NCBI RefSeq assembly: GCF_964340395.1
Contig: NC_135559.1
Location: 2,802,501 to 2,866,500, forward strand
Reading direction: 5' to 3'
Length of the DNA: 64,000 nucleotides
DNA from: Glandiceps talaboti
Lineage: Eukaryota; Hemichordata; Enteropneusta; Spengelidae
The notes under the pieces are model-generated. The model ran no database searches. It was not told the origin of the DNA and saw only the letters and a program-made list of their open reading frames with translations. Positions 1-12,479 of this stretch are shown here, in pieces. The position numbers were made by a program, and so were the translations under genes. Each line of letters opens with the position of its first letter. Within the stretch, counting starts at the first letter, position 1.

Positions 1-557
1 CCCACGGTGAGCATTATTTTTTGAAAATGAAGATGTGTAGGTGGCCATTTACTTTAAATATTGTCTTCAATACCCTTCAAGAGATTAGGGCATAACTAAA
101 CATATTCTCTGGCAGTCACCGACCTCATGGTAATTTAACATATGTTTAAGAACTTAAGAACTTGCCGGGAAGCCACGAGACAATTTGCAAATGTACTTGG
201 TAAACGACTGGTACTGAGGTTAAATTTGGTTCAGATTATTAGCAAAATATTACGTGACATCCCCTGGCCTTTCAGACCATCGTAATGTTCAAGGCCCCCC
301 ACCCCTTCGCACACCATTTTTTCGTGGCACCATTTCCCCTCAGGCCCCCAGCCGTAAATTCTGCACGTCCCTTATTGTCGCACTACATTAATGCCCTTCC
401 TCTGTGAAAATAAGTATACGTGTTAAGTATTTAAACATAATCTTATGTCATATTTAAAAGAACTAATCAAAACTAGAATAATGACCGAATTCTCCGAGAA
501 TTCATTGCACCTGTGATATAGGATATTTCTTTGAAATATCACAATCTCTTTCTGCAG
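1..557. other. Non-coding sequence, no gene seen
   Basis: No open frame of note and no recognisable motif was found. The last ~20 bases form a pyrimidine-rich tract ending in CAG, which serves as the acceptor of the candidate exon that follows. Exons of the DED gene further upstream would lie outside the window. Confidence 0.5.
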
Positions 558-641
558 ATTAGTGGTCTAATAACGCCGAAAATATCAGAACAACGTGGTC
601 GTTGGGATTGGATAAAGAGACATAAAAGGAAGAAAAAACAA
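558..641 (+). CDS. Candidate upstream exon of the tandem-DED gene
   Basis: An 84-nt segment (28 codons) is open in one frame between a strong acceptor (TCTTTCTGCAG) and a donor (CAA|GTAGGT). It is phase 0 at both ends, which fits the phase-0 start of the next recognised exon at 2842. The peptide is basic and ends KRHKRKKKQ, possibly a nuclear-localisation-like or linker segment; the following exon begins ELKKKEK, continuing the basic character. I recognise no domain. The 2.2-kb intron that would separate it from 2842 contains a LINE tail and two satellite arrays. It could be a chance open segment; a transcript read joining 641 to 2842 would settle it. Confidence 0.4.
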
Positions 642-895
642 GTAGGTTGATTTTTGTTTGACTATGCTAATTTATATATCTGAATATCTATTGAAAGTTC
701 ACTACGATTGTAAGGGCTAACTTTATACCACAATTCGAAACGTACTTTGCATTTTTTTAAATGTATGAGTTTCCAAATTTGTTGTCAGAATTGTCTCACA
801 GGAAGCTTCTTTCCGGTATAGTCAATCAGCAATGCAAAATAAAACGATTGTGCTGATAGCTTCACAGGCTAAAGCAAAAACAGGCCAGGTTTGCC

Positions 896-1738
896 TTGGT
901 AAGGGACAATTGTAAAGACATAAATACGAAACATACATTACCTGAAACGACATGTCTAAGTAATTTATGCCTCCAAGAAAAAGTAACAAAAATCAAATTA
1001 TCAATTCGAATAAAAACGAAGAAAACATCCCATTTAATATTAAAAGAACACCTTCGCAAATGGTTAAGACGAGAGCTTAAAATGACAATTAACACACTAA
1101 ATGACTCCACATATTTCATTAAACAAGTTTTTGATGATAACCGTAGAAATCCAACGTAACGAAATAAACTTAGGACGTATAGAACATTTAAACCCAACAG
1201 TTATTTTGAACCATATCTTGTTATTTTGAAAAGTTTTCAACTCCGACATGTTTATACAAAGTTTAGATGCTCCTGTCATAAGTTAATGATCGAAATGGGT
1301 ACCGGTAGATATATAAATATACCAGTAGAAGACAGAATATGCTGTGTGTGTGACTCCAATGAAGTGGAGTCTGAAATTCATTTTTTGATAAGTTGCTCTA
1401 GGTACAGTCAACAAAGGCAGAGTTTCTTTCAAACGATATCCACTATTTACTCTGATTTTATGGATAAGGATGACGAGACTAAGTTCATCGTAATCATGTC
1501 AAGTATTGATAAAACTATTGTAGTGACGACTGCAAAATTCATAATAGATTGTTTCAGGATCAGGGACAGTATTTGATTTCCTTTTTGTTTGCATTGTAGT
1601 CTTTTATATAAATTATATTTATTTCTCAGCTATTTTGTGATTTTGGCTCACGTGACCTCCTTTATTCGTTCTTATGTATTTATGTAACCCTCCTCCGGGG
1701 ATAAACGGAGGTATGTTCCGTTATTGGAATAAAGAAAG
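896..1738 (+). pseudogene. 3' end of a non-LTR retrotransposon (LINE)
   Basis: From 896 to 1576 one frame encodes the C-terminal end of a LINE reverse-transcriptase protein, broken by an in-frame TAA at 1157-1159. The part after the break carries the pattern typical of these proteins: an R-C-S-C-H-K-L-M segment, IPVEDRICCVC (a C-x2-C pair), then EIHFLISC with conserved His and Cys, and a final FRIRDS-type ending. A short 3' UTR follows and ends in AATAAAGAAAGAC immediately before a pentanucleotide array, as expected for LINEs that end in a simple repeat. The copy is 5'-truncated and dead. It sits in the intron between the candidate exon at 558 and the DED exon at 2842. The family (CR1/L2-like or other) cannot be fixed from this fragment. 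Confidence 0.75.
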
Positions 1739-1896
1739 ACTATACTATACTATACTATACTATACTATACTATACTATACTATACTATACTATACTATAC
1801 TATACTATACTATACTATACTATACTATACTATACTATACTATACTATACTATACTATACTATACTATACTATACTATACTATACTATACTATACT
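1739..1896 (+). repeat. Pentanucleotide array (TATAC)n
   Basis: About 31 perfect copies of TATAC directly follow the LINE 3' end. All reading frames are open because the 5-mer creates no stop on this strand, so long ORFs reported here are artefacts. Confidence 0.97.
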
Positions 1897-2039
1897 AAAA
1901 AAATTGACAACTTCATCCAGCGATTTCTAATTAGTGCAATGGAACATAGGAAAACATGTTTAACCTGATGGAGAATTGTAATTTTTATCTCTTTCTTTCT
2001 CTCTTATTATTTCTTTGAAGTTATTAGTTGCTATTTTAA

Positions 2040-2154
2040 CATGATATTTAAATTTTTTGTATGTATTTGATTCTATGTAAATGCTGCTCCTAATGTTTTT
2101 CGTGAGCCCCTGATATAAAAGGGATGCAGAAAATAAATAATAATAATAATAATA
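2040..2154 (+). mobile_element. Probable second retroelement 3' tail
   Basis: A stretch ending CCCCTGATATAAAAGGG and AAAATAAATAATAATAATAATAATA runs directly into the second pentanucleotide array. A UAA-rich tail after a short UTR is typical of LINE or SINE 3' ends. No coding part is visible, so the assignment is tentative. Confidence 0.4.
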
Positions 2155-2318
2155 ATATACTATACTATACTATACTGTACTGTACTGTACTGTACTGTAC
2201 TGTACTGTACTGTACTGTACTATACTATTCTATACTATACTATACTGTACTGTACTGTACTGTACTGTACTGTACTGTACTGTACTGTACTATACTATAC
2301 TATACTATACTATACTAT
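2154..2318 (+). repeat. Pentanucleotide array (TATAC/TGTAC)n
   Basis: The 5-mer switches in blocks: TATAC, then a run of TGTAC, then TATAC with one TATTC, then TGTAC, then TATAC. This mosaic indicates spread of a point variant (A to G at position 2) by local unit duplication. Confidence 0.95.
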
Positions 2319-2841
2319 TAAAAATTGAAAATGTCTGGAATCCCCAGTCCTCATTTTGATGAATAATATATGTAAAGAAACGTTGCTGATCAGTTTACAT
2401 AGCACGTGACCACATTAAAAACGAAAGACTATAAATAACAAATTTGTTATACTAAGATCAATCTAACTACACTTTCGACTCAAAGTGTTTGAAACTCGTA
2501 ATTGAAAAAAAAAATTGAGTTTGATAATGAAGAGAGATTACACTAGTTTCAAACTGCTCTATTAAATACTGAGATATCTACTTATATGACAAAACACACT
2601 AATGACAGAGATCAAAATCAAGTTCAACTGAATTACATCTTTGCAGACTGGAAAACGTGTTCTAAATCCTGCATAGGTGTTCTCTTCAGAAACATTTGAG
2701 AAGAAATCAATATAAATGTGCAAATTTTACAGCCAGCTCCATTGGTACAACTTACTGCTGTACGCGCACAGAGTTGCCCGTTCCTCGCATTAAATTGCAA
2801 TTTTACCATACGGTTGCTCTTTTTGTTAATTCTCTTGAAAG

Positions 2842-5664
2842 GAATTGAAGAAAAAAGAAAAGGCACAATTCAAAAGACTCTTAATTGATTTGGAAGGGGA
2901 TATATCACAGGGTAAGTGCATCTTTGTCATGTCAAATGTCCGTCGGGGCATTGCTTTCTCACTCGAGTGTCTTGTACGTAAATGGCCCTAATCAATCAGT
3001 CGAAAGAAGTAACAGCCCAATTATATGCCATACAATATAATATAATATAATATAGTATAATATAATATAATATAATATAATATAATATAATATAATATAA
3101 TATGATACAATACAATACAATACAATGCAATACAATACAATACAATACAATACAATACAATACAATACAATATATGATATGATATGATATGATATGATAT
3201 GATATGATATGATACGATACGATACGATACGATACGATACGATACGATACGATACGATACGATACGATATGATATGATATATGATATGTGTCGCGCTGTG
3301 TTTGGTATATTTCCCTGTCTGTGCACTGTATATTGACAAAGTGTGTTAACTCTGGGAGTTAGCTTACAGCAAGACGTAGTATTACGTAATCAAAGAATAT
3401 TCGAACGGTTTAAATATATCATGTCTAATTTATTACTTGCATTTGTTTACGCTTTAGATGAATTCAAGAGAATGAAACAGTTATGCACCTTACAGGAAAG
3501 GGATAAGGAAAACATACTCAACCCAAGCGGTTTATTCGAACGCATGGAAAAGGAAGAGATTATAGAGTTACTAAAAGCCATAAACCGAATAGACCTGAAG
3601 GAACGATTTGAAAGGGAATTTTGTTTGTGTACAAAGGTAAAACAGACCAGCAATACTTAACACTTAATAAGAAATATCGTTCTTATAGTCTTTTCAAAAA
3701 AAACTAGGGGTAGTGTGTATTTTTCTTATTTTGACCATAGGCAGTGGAGTGTCTCCCCTCCACTGTCTATGTTTTGACAGCTAGCACAATACTTTACAGA
3801 TATATACTAAAAAGGGCACGTATGCATTTAATTACTTATAGACGAGTGTTACGCTTTGCCTGTATTTTGTTTGTACGAGAACTAGCCATTTACGCTAGTT
3901 ATATCAGTTTCGCAAAATATGACCTCTTTATCCCAACCATTTCGATAGGCTTATGTGTTAGAAAGCTTATCGCGATCTGCATGTCATTCTTGTTGTCACC
4001 CATGCGATATGCACATCATTTTAGTATTGCTAAGCACACTTTCTTAGCTGCAGGTGACGATATACCACTTTTTCACTTTATCACTATCACAATTTCACTG
4101 TTGGTATGGGCATGGTCTTCTTGTTAGGCATATTTGCATACATTTTTGAATGTTTATTCATTTGCCCATCCATCTATGTTATCATCTTTGCAAATTGAAT
4201 ATGTACCACCACTTGTGTGTTGCTATGGGCATGGTTTTGTCTTGGCTTAAAATACCCAAAAAATGTTAAAAACAGAACATGATTCGTATCAACTTGATCT
4301 GAATAGACTACCTCAAAGGTTGAGAAATTGAAAATATCATTTTTACCAAAAATACTTAAAAAGTAAAGTAGAAAGTAGTAAAGGACTCGTAATATCAACT
4401 TGACATGAACAAACCTTAATAGCCCCCCCCCCCCCGGGACATGCACACCAAATATCAAAGCATTCTGCCTGGGTTTTGGAGAAAAGGGGAAAATAGAAAA
4501 GTTGGCGAACGACGGATAGACGGACGATGGGCGGCGGGCGACGAACGACAACGGACAAAGAACTTAATCTTTAAGCTCAGGTCACACTGTCGCTGTCGGT
4601 GACAGTGGAGTTAAATATTTAGTGAAATGGCGATGTACCTGGGTAATTAACATGCATGGTTAGTTCGAGGCAGTTTGAAATTAACGGGTGAGCATTATTT
4701 TATTGTCTAACAGTTGAGTTGGAAAATGGAATACATCAGGATCGAAAACTTACTATTGTTTCACAGTAATATTTTCCCTCTGCCCATATAGGATGTGGAG
4801 AACGAAAAGTGGCAGGATTTAAAATTGATGTTGCACCGTCATATCGCACAAGAGATACCGACTGGTATGTTGTCAATAATTGTTCTGAACTTTAGTTATT
4901 GTGAATTATTCATGTGATGGTGAAGCTTGAATTGATTTTTTTGTTTTAATTGTGTGTCTAGTTTATTGTACTCGCTAGACTTTTCCTACCTGTATGCTTT
5001 GTTTTGTATGTGAAAAACGTTTCACGAATGACTATTATTATGAAACCCACTCATTAAGAGGCTGAAACGCTGAAGTTTAATTAATCGTTTGACAAAAACA
5101 AATTAAAAGGAAAATAAACTTAAATTTTCTCAGAGTTCTATACTTCTTCCATCTGATTTTTATCAGACGTTTTATTTAAAATCACAATTACTTCGCTTTC
5201 TTCACAGAGGAATTTTGCCGCATGAAGGATCTGAGTGGAATCCCGGTAAGGGATTTGGAAGGCATTCATAATCCATTGGAATTGTTCACAAAATTGAAGA
5301 AACAAGGGGATCTATCGATCAACAACACTACAAAAGTCGAACAGTTGCTCGAACAAGTTAAACTTATCAGTCTGAAAGACGAACTTGTACGAGGAGTGGC
5401 TGACCTTAAACAGGTGAAATTCTACATTTGCAATTATACCAACTCGTATATTATGCTGTATCAAAATGAAGGGATCAACTACGTATATGATATTCATAGA
5501 TGAATATTCTCGGGAAATGTGACATGATACTACACTGTTTTTTAATTGAAATATTTTGTCGACAATAAAATGAACACGTACTAAATGCTTAATGTACATG
5601 CTTAACATTTGATTGTATCTTTCAGAATTATGAGATGGGCGATGACGACGTTAGTTCTGTTTGA
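2842..5664 (+). CDS. Tandem death-effector-domain protein, 3' exons
   Basis: Five exons join with consistent phases: 2842-2911, 3458-3636, 4792-4864, 5208-5413, 5626-5664, giving 188 residues to a TGA stop. Every junction has an AG acceptor and GT donor (GTAAGT, GTAAAA, GTATGT, GTGAAA). Two death-effector-like domains are each split by an intron at the same place, after a first helix pair. DED1 runs from KAQFKRLLIDL through DEFKRMKQL to LLKAINRIDLKERF; it keeps the RxDL signature (RIDL) and has a shortened middle. DED2 runs from EKWQDLKLML through EEFCRMKDL and NPLELFTKLKKQGDLS to VKLISLKDEL, with RxDL weakened. The tail is short and acidic (GDDD). DEDs mediate homotypic assembly in death-receptor and caspase-8/FADD-type signalling; no caspase or death domain is visible here. 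The N-terminus probably lies upstream (candidate exon 558-641, or outside the window). The identical intron position in both DEDs implies exon-pair duplication. The domain family is fairly sure; the orthologue is unknown. Confidence 0.78.
3030..3288 (+). repeat. Pentanucleotide mosaic array with four phases
   Basis: This array lies in the intron that splits DED1. It runs in homogeneous blocks: TATAA, then TACAA, then TATGA, then TACGA, then TATGA again. Each block differs from its neighbour by one or two transitions. The whole looks like the reverse-strand analogue of the arrays at 1739 and 2154. Confidence 0.95.
4180..4600 (-). repeat. Dispersed repeat with C-tract and GACGG-rich end
   Basis: This part of the intron upstream of exon 4792-4864 contains a 13-bp C tract, the phrase ACCAAATATCAAAGCATTC, and a degenerate run of GACGGA/GGCGGGCGAC units. 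The composition contrasts sharply with the flanks and looks like a non-autonomous dispersed repeat. I see no second copy in the window, so this rests on composition only. Confidence 0.4.
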
Positions 5665-7705
<2,041 letters not shown>

Positions 7706-8427
7706 AAGGGAAGAGAGAGTAGAGCATCCAAGCACATTCGCATGGCAGAGTGTTTTTAGTGGTTTTAACGCCATTGACGGTATTTTTTACTTATAATTCG
7801 TAAATAACGCCATTACTTTTGTATTATTACCATTCTTGAATAGGATATTAGGTTACAAGTGACTGGTGTGGCGTAGCGTAGATTGTGTTGCATTGCGCTG
7901 TATAAAGTTTAAGACCACAGAGTTTTGTGAATATTTTTGGGAGACCAGTAGTTTACAATATCTTCATCGCTCTAGTTTTACGTCAAAGGGGCTACACAGT
8001 GTTACGTTTCGGTGTCTAAGTTATGTTCTTATAGGTAGATCAACATAACGTAAACGATTCTCCACTCTGTTGTTCTAGGGTACCAGGGTCTAGCTTGTCT
8101 AGCCCGGAATTAGGGAGCCTTCAGTATTTACAAAGGGGAGGGCCGGAGGAAATCACACATGGTGACCCTCCGCCCATGCTCCATTTGTAAAAAGTTACCC
8201 TCTCTTTGTCCCATTTTGTAAAAAATGACCCTCCCCATGACATTTGTACATACTGAACGTTAATCAATATTCCCATTATATGTATACATACAAATTAAAT
8301 GATTTTGACTCTGTATTAGAGAGCAATATTTCTACATATAAAGTGACAAAATAATGACAAACATTAAAAAAAAAAACTGGCTATATATACTACTGTTACC
8401 CTTCTCTTATAATCATACACAATCTAG

Positions 8428-8654
8428 TTAGTATCTAAAACGTGCTTTCCATTTTGTGCATACTCTGCCTGATCTGGTCACTTGCAAAAGTTCCCTGATA
8501 TCATTGTCATCATCTTTACCTTCACCTTTAGTATTGCCATTATCAGTGTCACTCTAATCTGACTCACTGTCACTAAATGATTCAGTACATGTATCACTGT
8601 CCATGTTCTCTATGACATTCAAAACTAAATCATCATCATCATCATCAGCAGCAG

Positions 8655-8698
<44 letters not shown>

Positions 8699-8740
8699 CT
8701 GCTTCCATCACCATCATATTTTAACAACAACATTCACGTA
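8428..8740 (-). pseudogene. C-terminal remnant of a transposon-like ORF
   Basis: Read on the minus strand from about 8740, one frame gives an acidic Ser/Asp run (from the CAT microsatellite), then DLVLNVIENMDSD, FSDSESD, an in-frame TAG (8554-8556), then NDIRELLQVTRSGR and VCTKWKARFRY before the stop at 8428-8430. The ending, with an acidic spacer then TRSGR and W-rich basic residues, looks like a real protein terminus rather than chance sequence. I recall similar RSGR tails in transposon proteins but cannot name the family. Confidence 0.4.
8627..8699 (+). repeat. (CAT)n trinucleotide repeat
   Basis: CAT units are interrupted once by CAGCAGCAG. The repeat lies within the decayed ORF above and encodes its poly-Asp/Ala run on the minus strand. 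Confidence 0.9.
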
Positions 8741-9201
8741 CAGTGTGAGTGATAAGGTGAGATGGTACACTCAACAAAATGCATCGTTTTATTAAACAAT
8801 TTTTTTACAATATATTTATTTTAATTTTTGTATTTTTGCATGTAAAATACTCGTAAAAATAAATGTTGAGTGCTCATCTCACTTTTACGTCTCAAAACAC
8901 ACAAAACAAATTGACAATAATTGAATCTTCAATTTGGTCACAAAACTACGGATTGTAAAATGTGAACCTCCCCAAACACTGTAATGCAAAATATGACCCT
9001 CCCCCAAGAACAGGTTTGTAAAATGTGCAACAATATACATTGAGTTAAAAGAGCCATTAAAGCATTTATATATAAAGACTGCATCAAGCAATTTCCTACG
9101 AGATTGAAGACTTTGAATATTAAAATTTGAATATTACTGACAAAGATTATTGTAATTGAGGTTTACTCCTTTACCAGGGAATGATTTTCCAAAATAAAGG
9201 T

Positions 9202-10800
9202 AGTGGAGAAATTTATGCTAGAGTATGGGAAGCCGTTCAGTATGGGAAGCCGTTCAGGCCAAAAGTATTTTTTTATTTTTGCTATAGTATTTTATATTTT
9301 TCGTACTTACAAACTAATTTTAACAGTTTATGTACTTTTATTCCATGTTCACATTGTTTTAATTGAAATAAGTTTGCATTTATTTGAGAATATTGTTTTA
9401 TTTTTCGTCAAACCAGAATTATTTTAAGGATTATATATAATTGAAAGTCAAAATATATTTTTTGTTAAAGTTTTTTATTTTATTTTTTAAATTCAAAAAA
9501 AAAATTTCAACTTTTTTTTTTTTTTCTTCCCAACTTTTTTTTTTGGCCGAGTCTGCTGACAGGCGCCGGTGCAGAGCACGTCGTGCTCGTACCCGGCGCC
9601 TGTCACGAGTACGAGGCGTGACCTTTGACATCCATTACGACGTGTTCCGGCGACGAATGTGAAGCTACCATCATATTCATATTCATCTTCACGTTCACGT
9701 TCAAAAGTTGACCTCTACGCTCAATGATAGCTTCACACGTTCATCATCAGATTCGAAGTCTCCCAAATGGGTACGAACATGCGTTCGGCAAATCACATAT
9801 CCTTCATTGACAGGTTGAAATCATGTGATTGTAATTAATTTTCATTTGACTTGCGTGCATTTGCATGCTCTCTTTTTATTTTTGCCAGAGTATCAAATTT
9901 GCACCATGAACTATTGTTGTCATGGACCATATTTTTTACAATCAATTGTGTTGCCCCTCCCCTATCAAGGGAACTACATACATTGTGATAATTGTGGTCT
10001 TGACAACACTATTTTGACAATTTGTGTAAATTTCACCAGTGTTAAGTGTTAAGTAGGGTTTCAAAGATAGCGGGAAATCAAAACAATCCATGACACTAAG
10101 TGGCCAAGTGATATCACCTTGTCACTTGATCTCACGGATTCAAAACACACCCATCCAGGCCGTATTTTATTACATTACTCATATAGGTTATTTGTACACC
10201 CATATGATATACTGATATTTCATTTTCAAAGATATGGGAAAGGCATACTAAACATCCAAATTAGTTTTTTATATGACAACAATACTTTGATACTCTGACA
10301 AAAATAAAAATAGAGCATATGTGATTTGCCGAATGCGTGTTCGCACCCATTCGGAAGACTTCGAATCTCACTGATGATGAACGTGTGAAGCTATCGTTAT
10401 ATATTCACATTGAGGGTGGAGGTCTACTTTTGAAAGTGAAGATGAATATGAATATGATGATAGCTTCACATTCGTGTTTTGGCGTCAAATACACGTTCTT
10501 ATTACCTTCGAAATTGATCGCTCAAACATTATATCAGATCTCAAAACTCTTAATTTACGTGTGATAGTATCTGTTTTTTCCAACAACCGCGACTTCAGCC
10601 GCGTACGATCCATGTGCAACGGGTAAAGGTATTTCCAATGGGTCAGTCAGGTACTTCTAGTACGAGCGCACATGTTGACGTCGACCTGCTGTATTACATA
10701 CGTAGACGTGTTGTTCTCAACTTTTCATGATATATGCATGTGTATTCAGAACACCGAGAGAATGTATACTACAATGTACGATGAAGTAAACTGAATCTTT

Positions 10801-10861
<61 letters not shown>

Positions 10862-10911
10862 AAACAAAAACAAAAACAACAACAAAAACAAAAACAACAA
10901 CAACAAAAACA

Positions 10912-10951
<40 letters not shown>

Positions 10952-11804
10952 TGATGATGATAACAAGGCGATAAAAGCTGGTTTAGGTTGATATGTAATA
11001 CATCAGGTCGACATCAACATATGCGCTCGTACTAGAAGTAGTACCTGACTGACCCATTGGAAATACGCCTTCACCTTTCCTCACGTTTTTGTTCCTAAAG
11101 CTGTTTTGCTCACGCTCACAGTATAGTGTACCATCTTATTTCAATTCTGGTCAGTTTCACAAGAATGAATGTAATTGTTATTGATGCAACAAACTTTAGT
11201 TGTTTTAGATTAACTACCTTTACCCTTTGCACATGGATCGTGTCTTACGTACTACATCATGTAATACATCATACATGCGGTCATAACCTTAACGTGACGG
11301 TGTACACATGTGTGTACGCGGCTGAAGTAAATTAACAGTTTTGAGATCTGATATAATGTTTGAGCGACCAATTTCGAAGGTAATGAGAAGGTGTATTTGA
11401 CGCCGAAACACGTCGTAATGGATGTCGAAGGACATGCCTGTCACGAGCACGACGTACTCGTGACAGGCGCTGGTCAACAGACTCGGCCAAAAAAAAAAAG
11501 TTGGGAAGAAGGAAAAAAAAAAAAAGTTGAAATTTTTTTTTTTGAATTTAAAAAATAAAATAAAAAACTTTAACAAAAAATATATTTTGACTTTCAATTA
11601 TATATAATCCTTAAAATAATTCTGGTTTGACGAAAAATAAAACAATATTCTCAAATAAATGAAAACTTATTTCAATTAAATTAATGTGAACATGGAATAA
11701 AAGTACATGAACGGTTAAAATTAGTTTGTAAGTACGAAAAATATAAAATACTATAGCTAAAATAAAAAAATATTTTTGGCCTGAACGGCTTCCCATACTC
11801 CACT
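9202..11804. mobile_element. Composite foldback element with nested inverted repeats
   Basis: Three sets of long imperfect inverted repeats are nested. The outer arms, 9223-9660 and about 11395-11795, both begin AAGCCGTTCAGGCCAAAA at the outer edge and share the A/T-rich segment and the GACATCCATTACGACGTG motif. A left inner palindrome pairs 9650-9910 with about 10260-10490 (shared ATTCGAAGTCT and GGCAAATCACATATG). A further pair is 10490-10560 with 11336-11410. A central pair is 10600-10710 with 10990-11095 (shared CCAATGGGTCAGTCAGGTAC), whose loop is a CAA/CGA microsatellite. The left end carries a 17-bp tandem repeat of TATGGGAAGCCGTTCAG. Within the outer arms a GC-rich spot contains its own hairpin (GACAGGCGCC...GGCGCCTGTC). 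No transposase ORF is visible. The structure fits a foldback-type non-autonomous DNA transposon. Confidence 0.8.
10801..10965 (+). repeat. (CAA)n(CGA)n(TGA)n microsatellite at the foldback centre
   Basis: A long CAA run includes AAAAAC variants, followed by CGA units and a few ATG units. It forms the loop of the innermost inverted repeat of the foldback element. Confidence 0.95.
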
Positions 11805-11807
11805 GTG

Positions 11808-12305
11808 ACGGTTCAGCAAATGAATCTCCATTATTTATATTCCAGTAGATATCTGGTGAATTAAAGTCACCACAAACAAGAACAACATCACCTGGTTTAG
11901 CAGTTGAATTGACATGTCAAAGTCATTCATTGTACATGTTTTGGTATCTGGTTGGAGGTACATATACAGTCGCAAGAAAGAGACTGTGGCATTTCAATTT
12001 AATCTCAACCCAAATGATTTCCATATCAGTTTCAAGGTCAGGTCTTCTTGTAGCGACTATGTCATCTTTCAAGGCTACTAAAACACCGCCACCACGACAT
12101 TTATTACTACTTGTGGTTTCCCTGTTTCTTCGGTAGACTCTGTAGTGACTGTCCAATATTTTAGTATAAATTTTTTTTGAATTTAACCAAGTCTCAGTGA
12201 GTGAAATAATGTCCCAAGTAAGTCACTGAAATACATATTAAACTCGTTAAGTTTATTACCGATGCTACCGACATTTTGATAATAAAGTCTAATGTTATTA
12301 GGTGA
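11808..12305 (-). pseudogene. LINE apurinic-type endonuclease domain, broken
   Basis: On the minus strand the frame starts NIRLYYQNVGS (the N-terminal strand of the endonuclease), then shifts by one base near 12217. It continues SLTETWLNS, the GGGVLVALKDD segment, ATVYVPPTRY, two stops near 11925-11932, and finally VVLVCGDFNSPD. ETWL, GGG-V and CGDFN are core motifs of the exonuclease-endonuclease-phosphatase fold in non-LTR retrotransposons; the GDFN Asp and Asn are catalytic in the family. The remnant stops where the foldback element begins, so the foldback may have inserted into it. Not functional. Confidence 0.85.
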
Positions 12306-12479
12306 TTTGTTTCCCTGGGCAACAGGTATTCTCTATTCGTTCGCCGAGAATGTTCGACAAGTTCACATTGTCGCAAGCGTTTGAAGCGACAAGGGAACGG
12401 GGCTGTGGTACCGTGAGTAGAAATATTCAGTTCAGTAGCGATGATTCGGAAAATGAGGGAAGAACGCACTTATAACAAT

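Larger units (their letters stand above)
8095..9090 (-). mobile_element. Repeat element with related ends around a decayed ORF
   Basis: Both edges contain variants of the phrase TTTGTAAAA...TGACCCTCCCC (several between 8160 and 8240, again at 8955-9025). Between them, on the minus strand, lies a degenerate ORF tail (separate entry). Matching edge motifs around a coding remnant suggest one transposon or repeat unit about 1 kb long. The family is not recognised. Confidence 0.45.

Noticed and set aside
1674-3339. Long open frames rich in ILYYT or SYRIV repeats
   Set aside because: They are translations of pentanucleotide arrays in which no frame contains a stop. There is no codon variation or splice context.
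10801-10965. Possible CRISPR-like or functional repeat array
   Set aside because: A simple CAA/CGA microsatellite without spacers, in a eukaryotic genome. No CRISPR array exists in the window.
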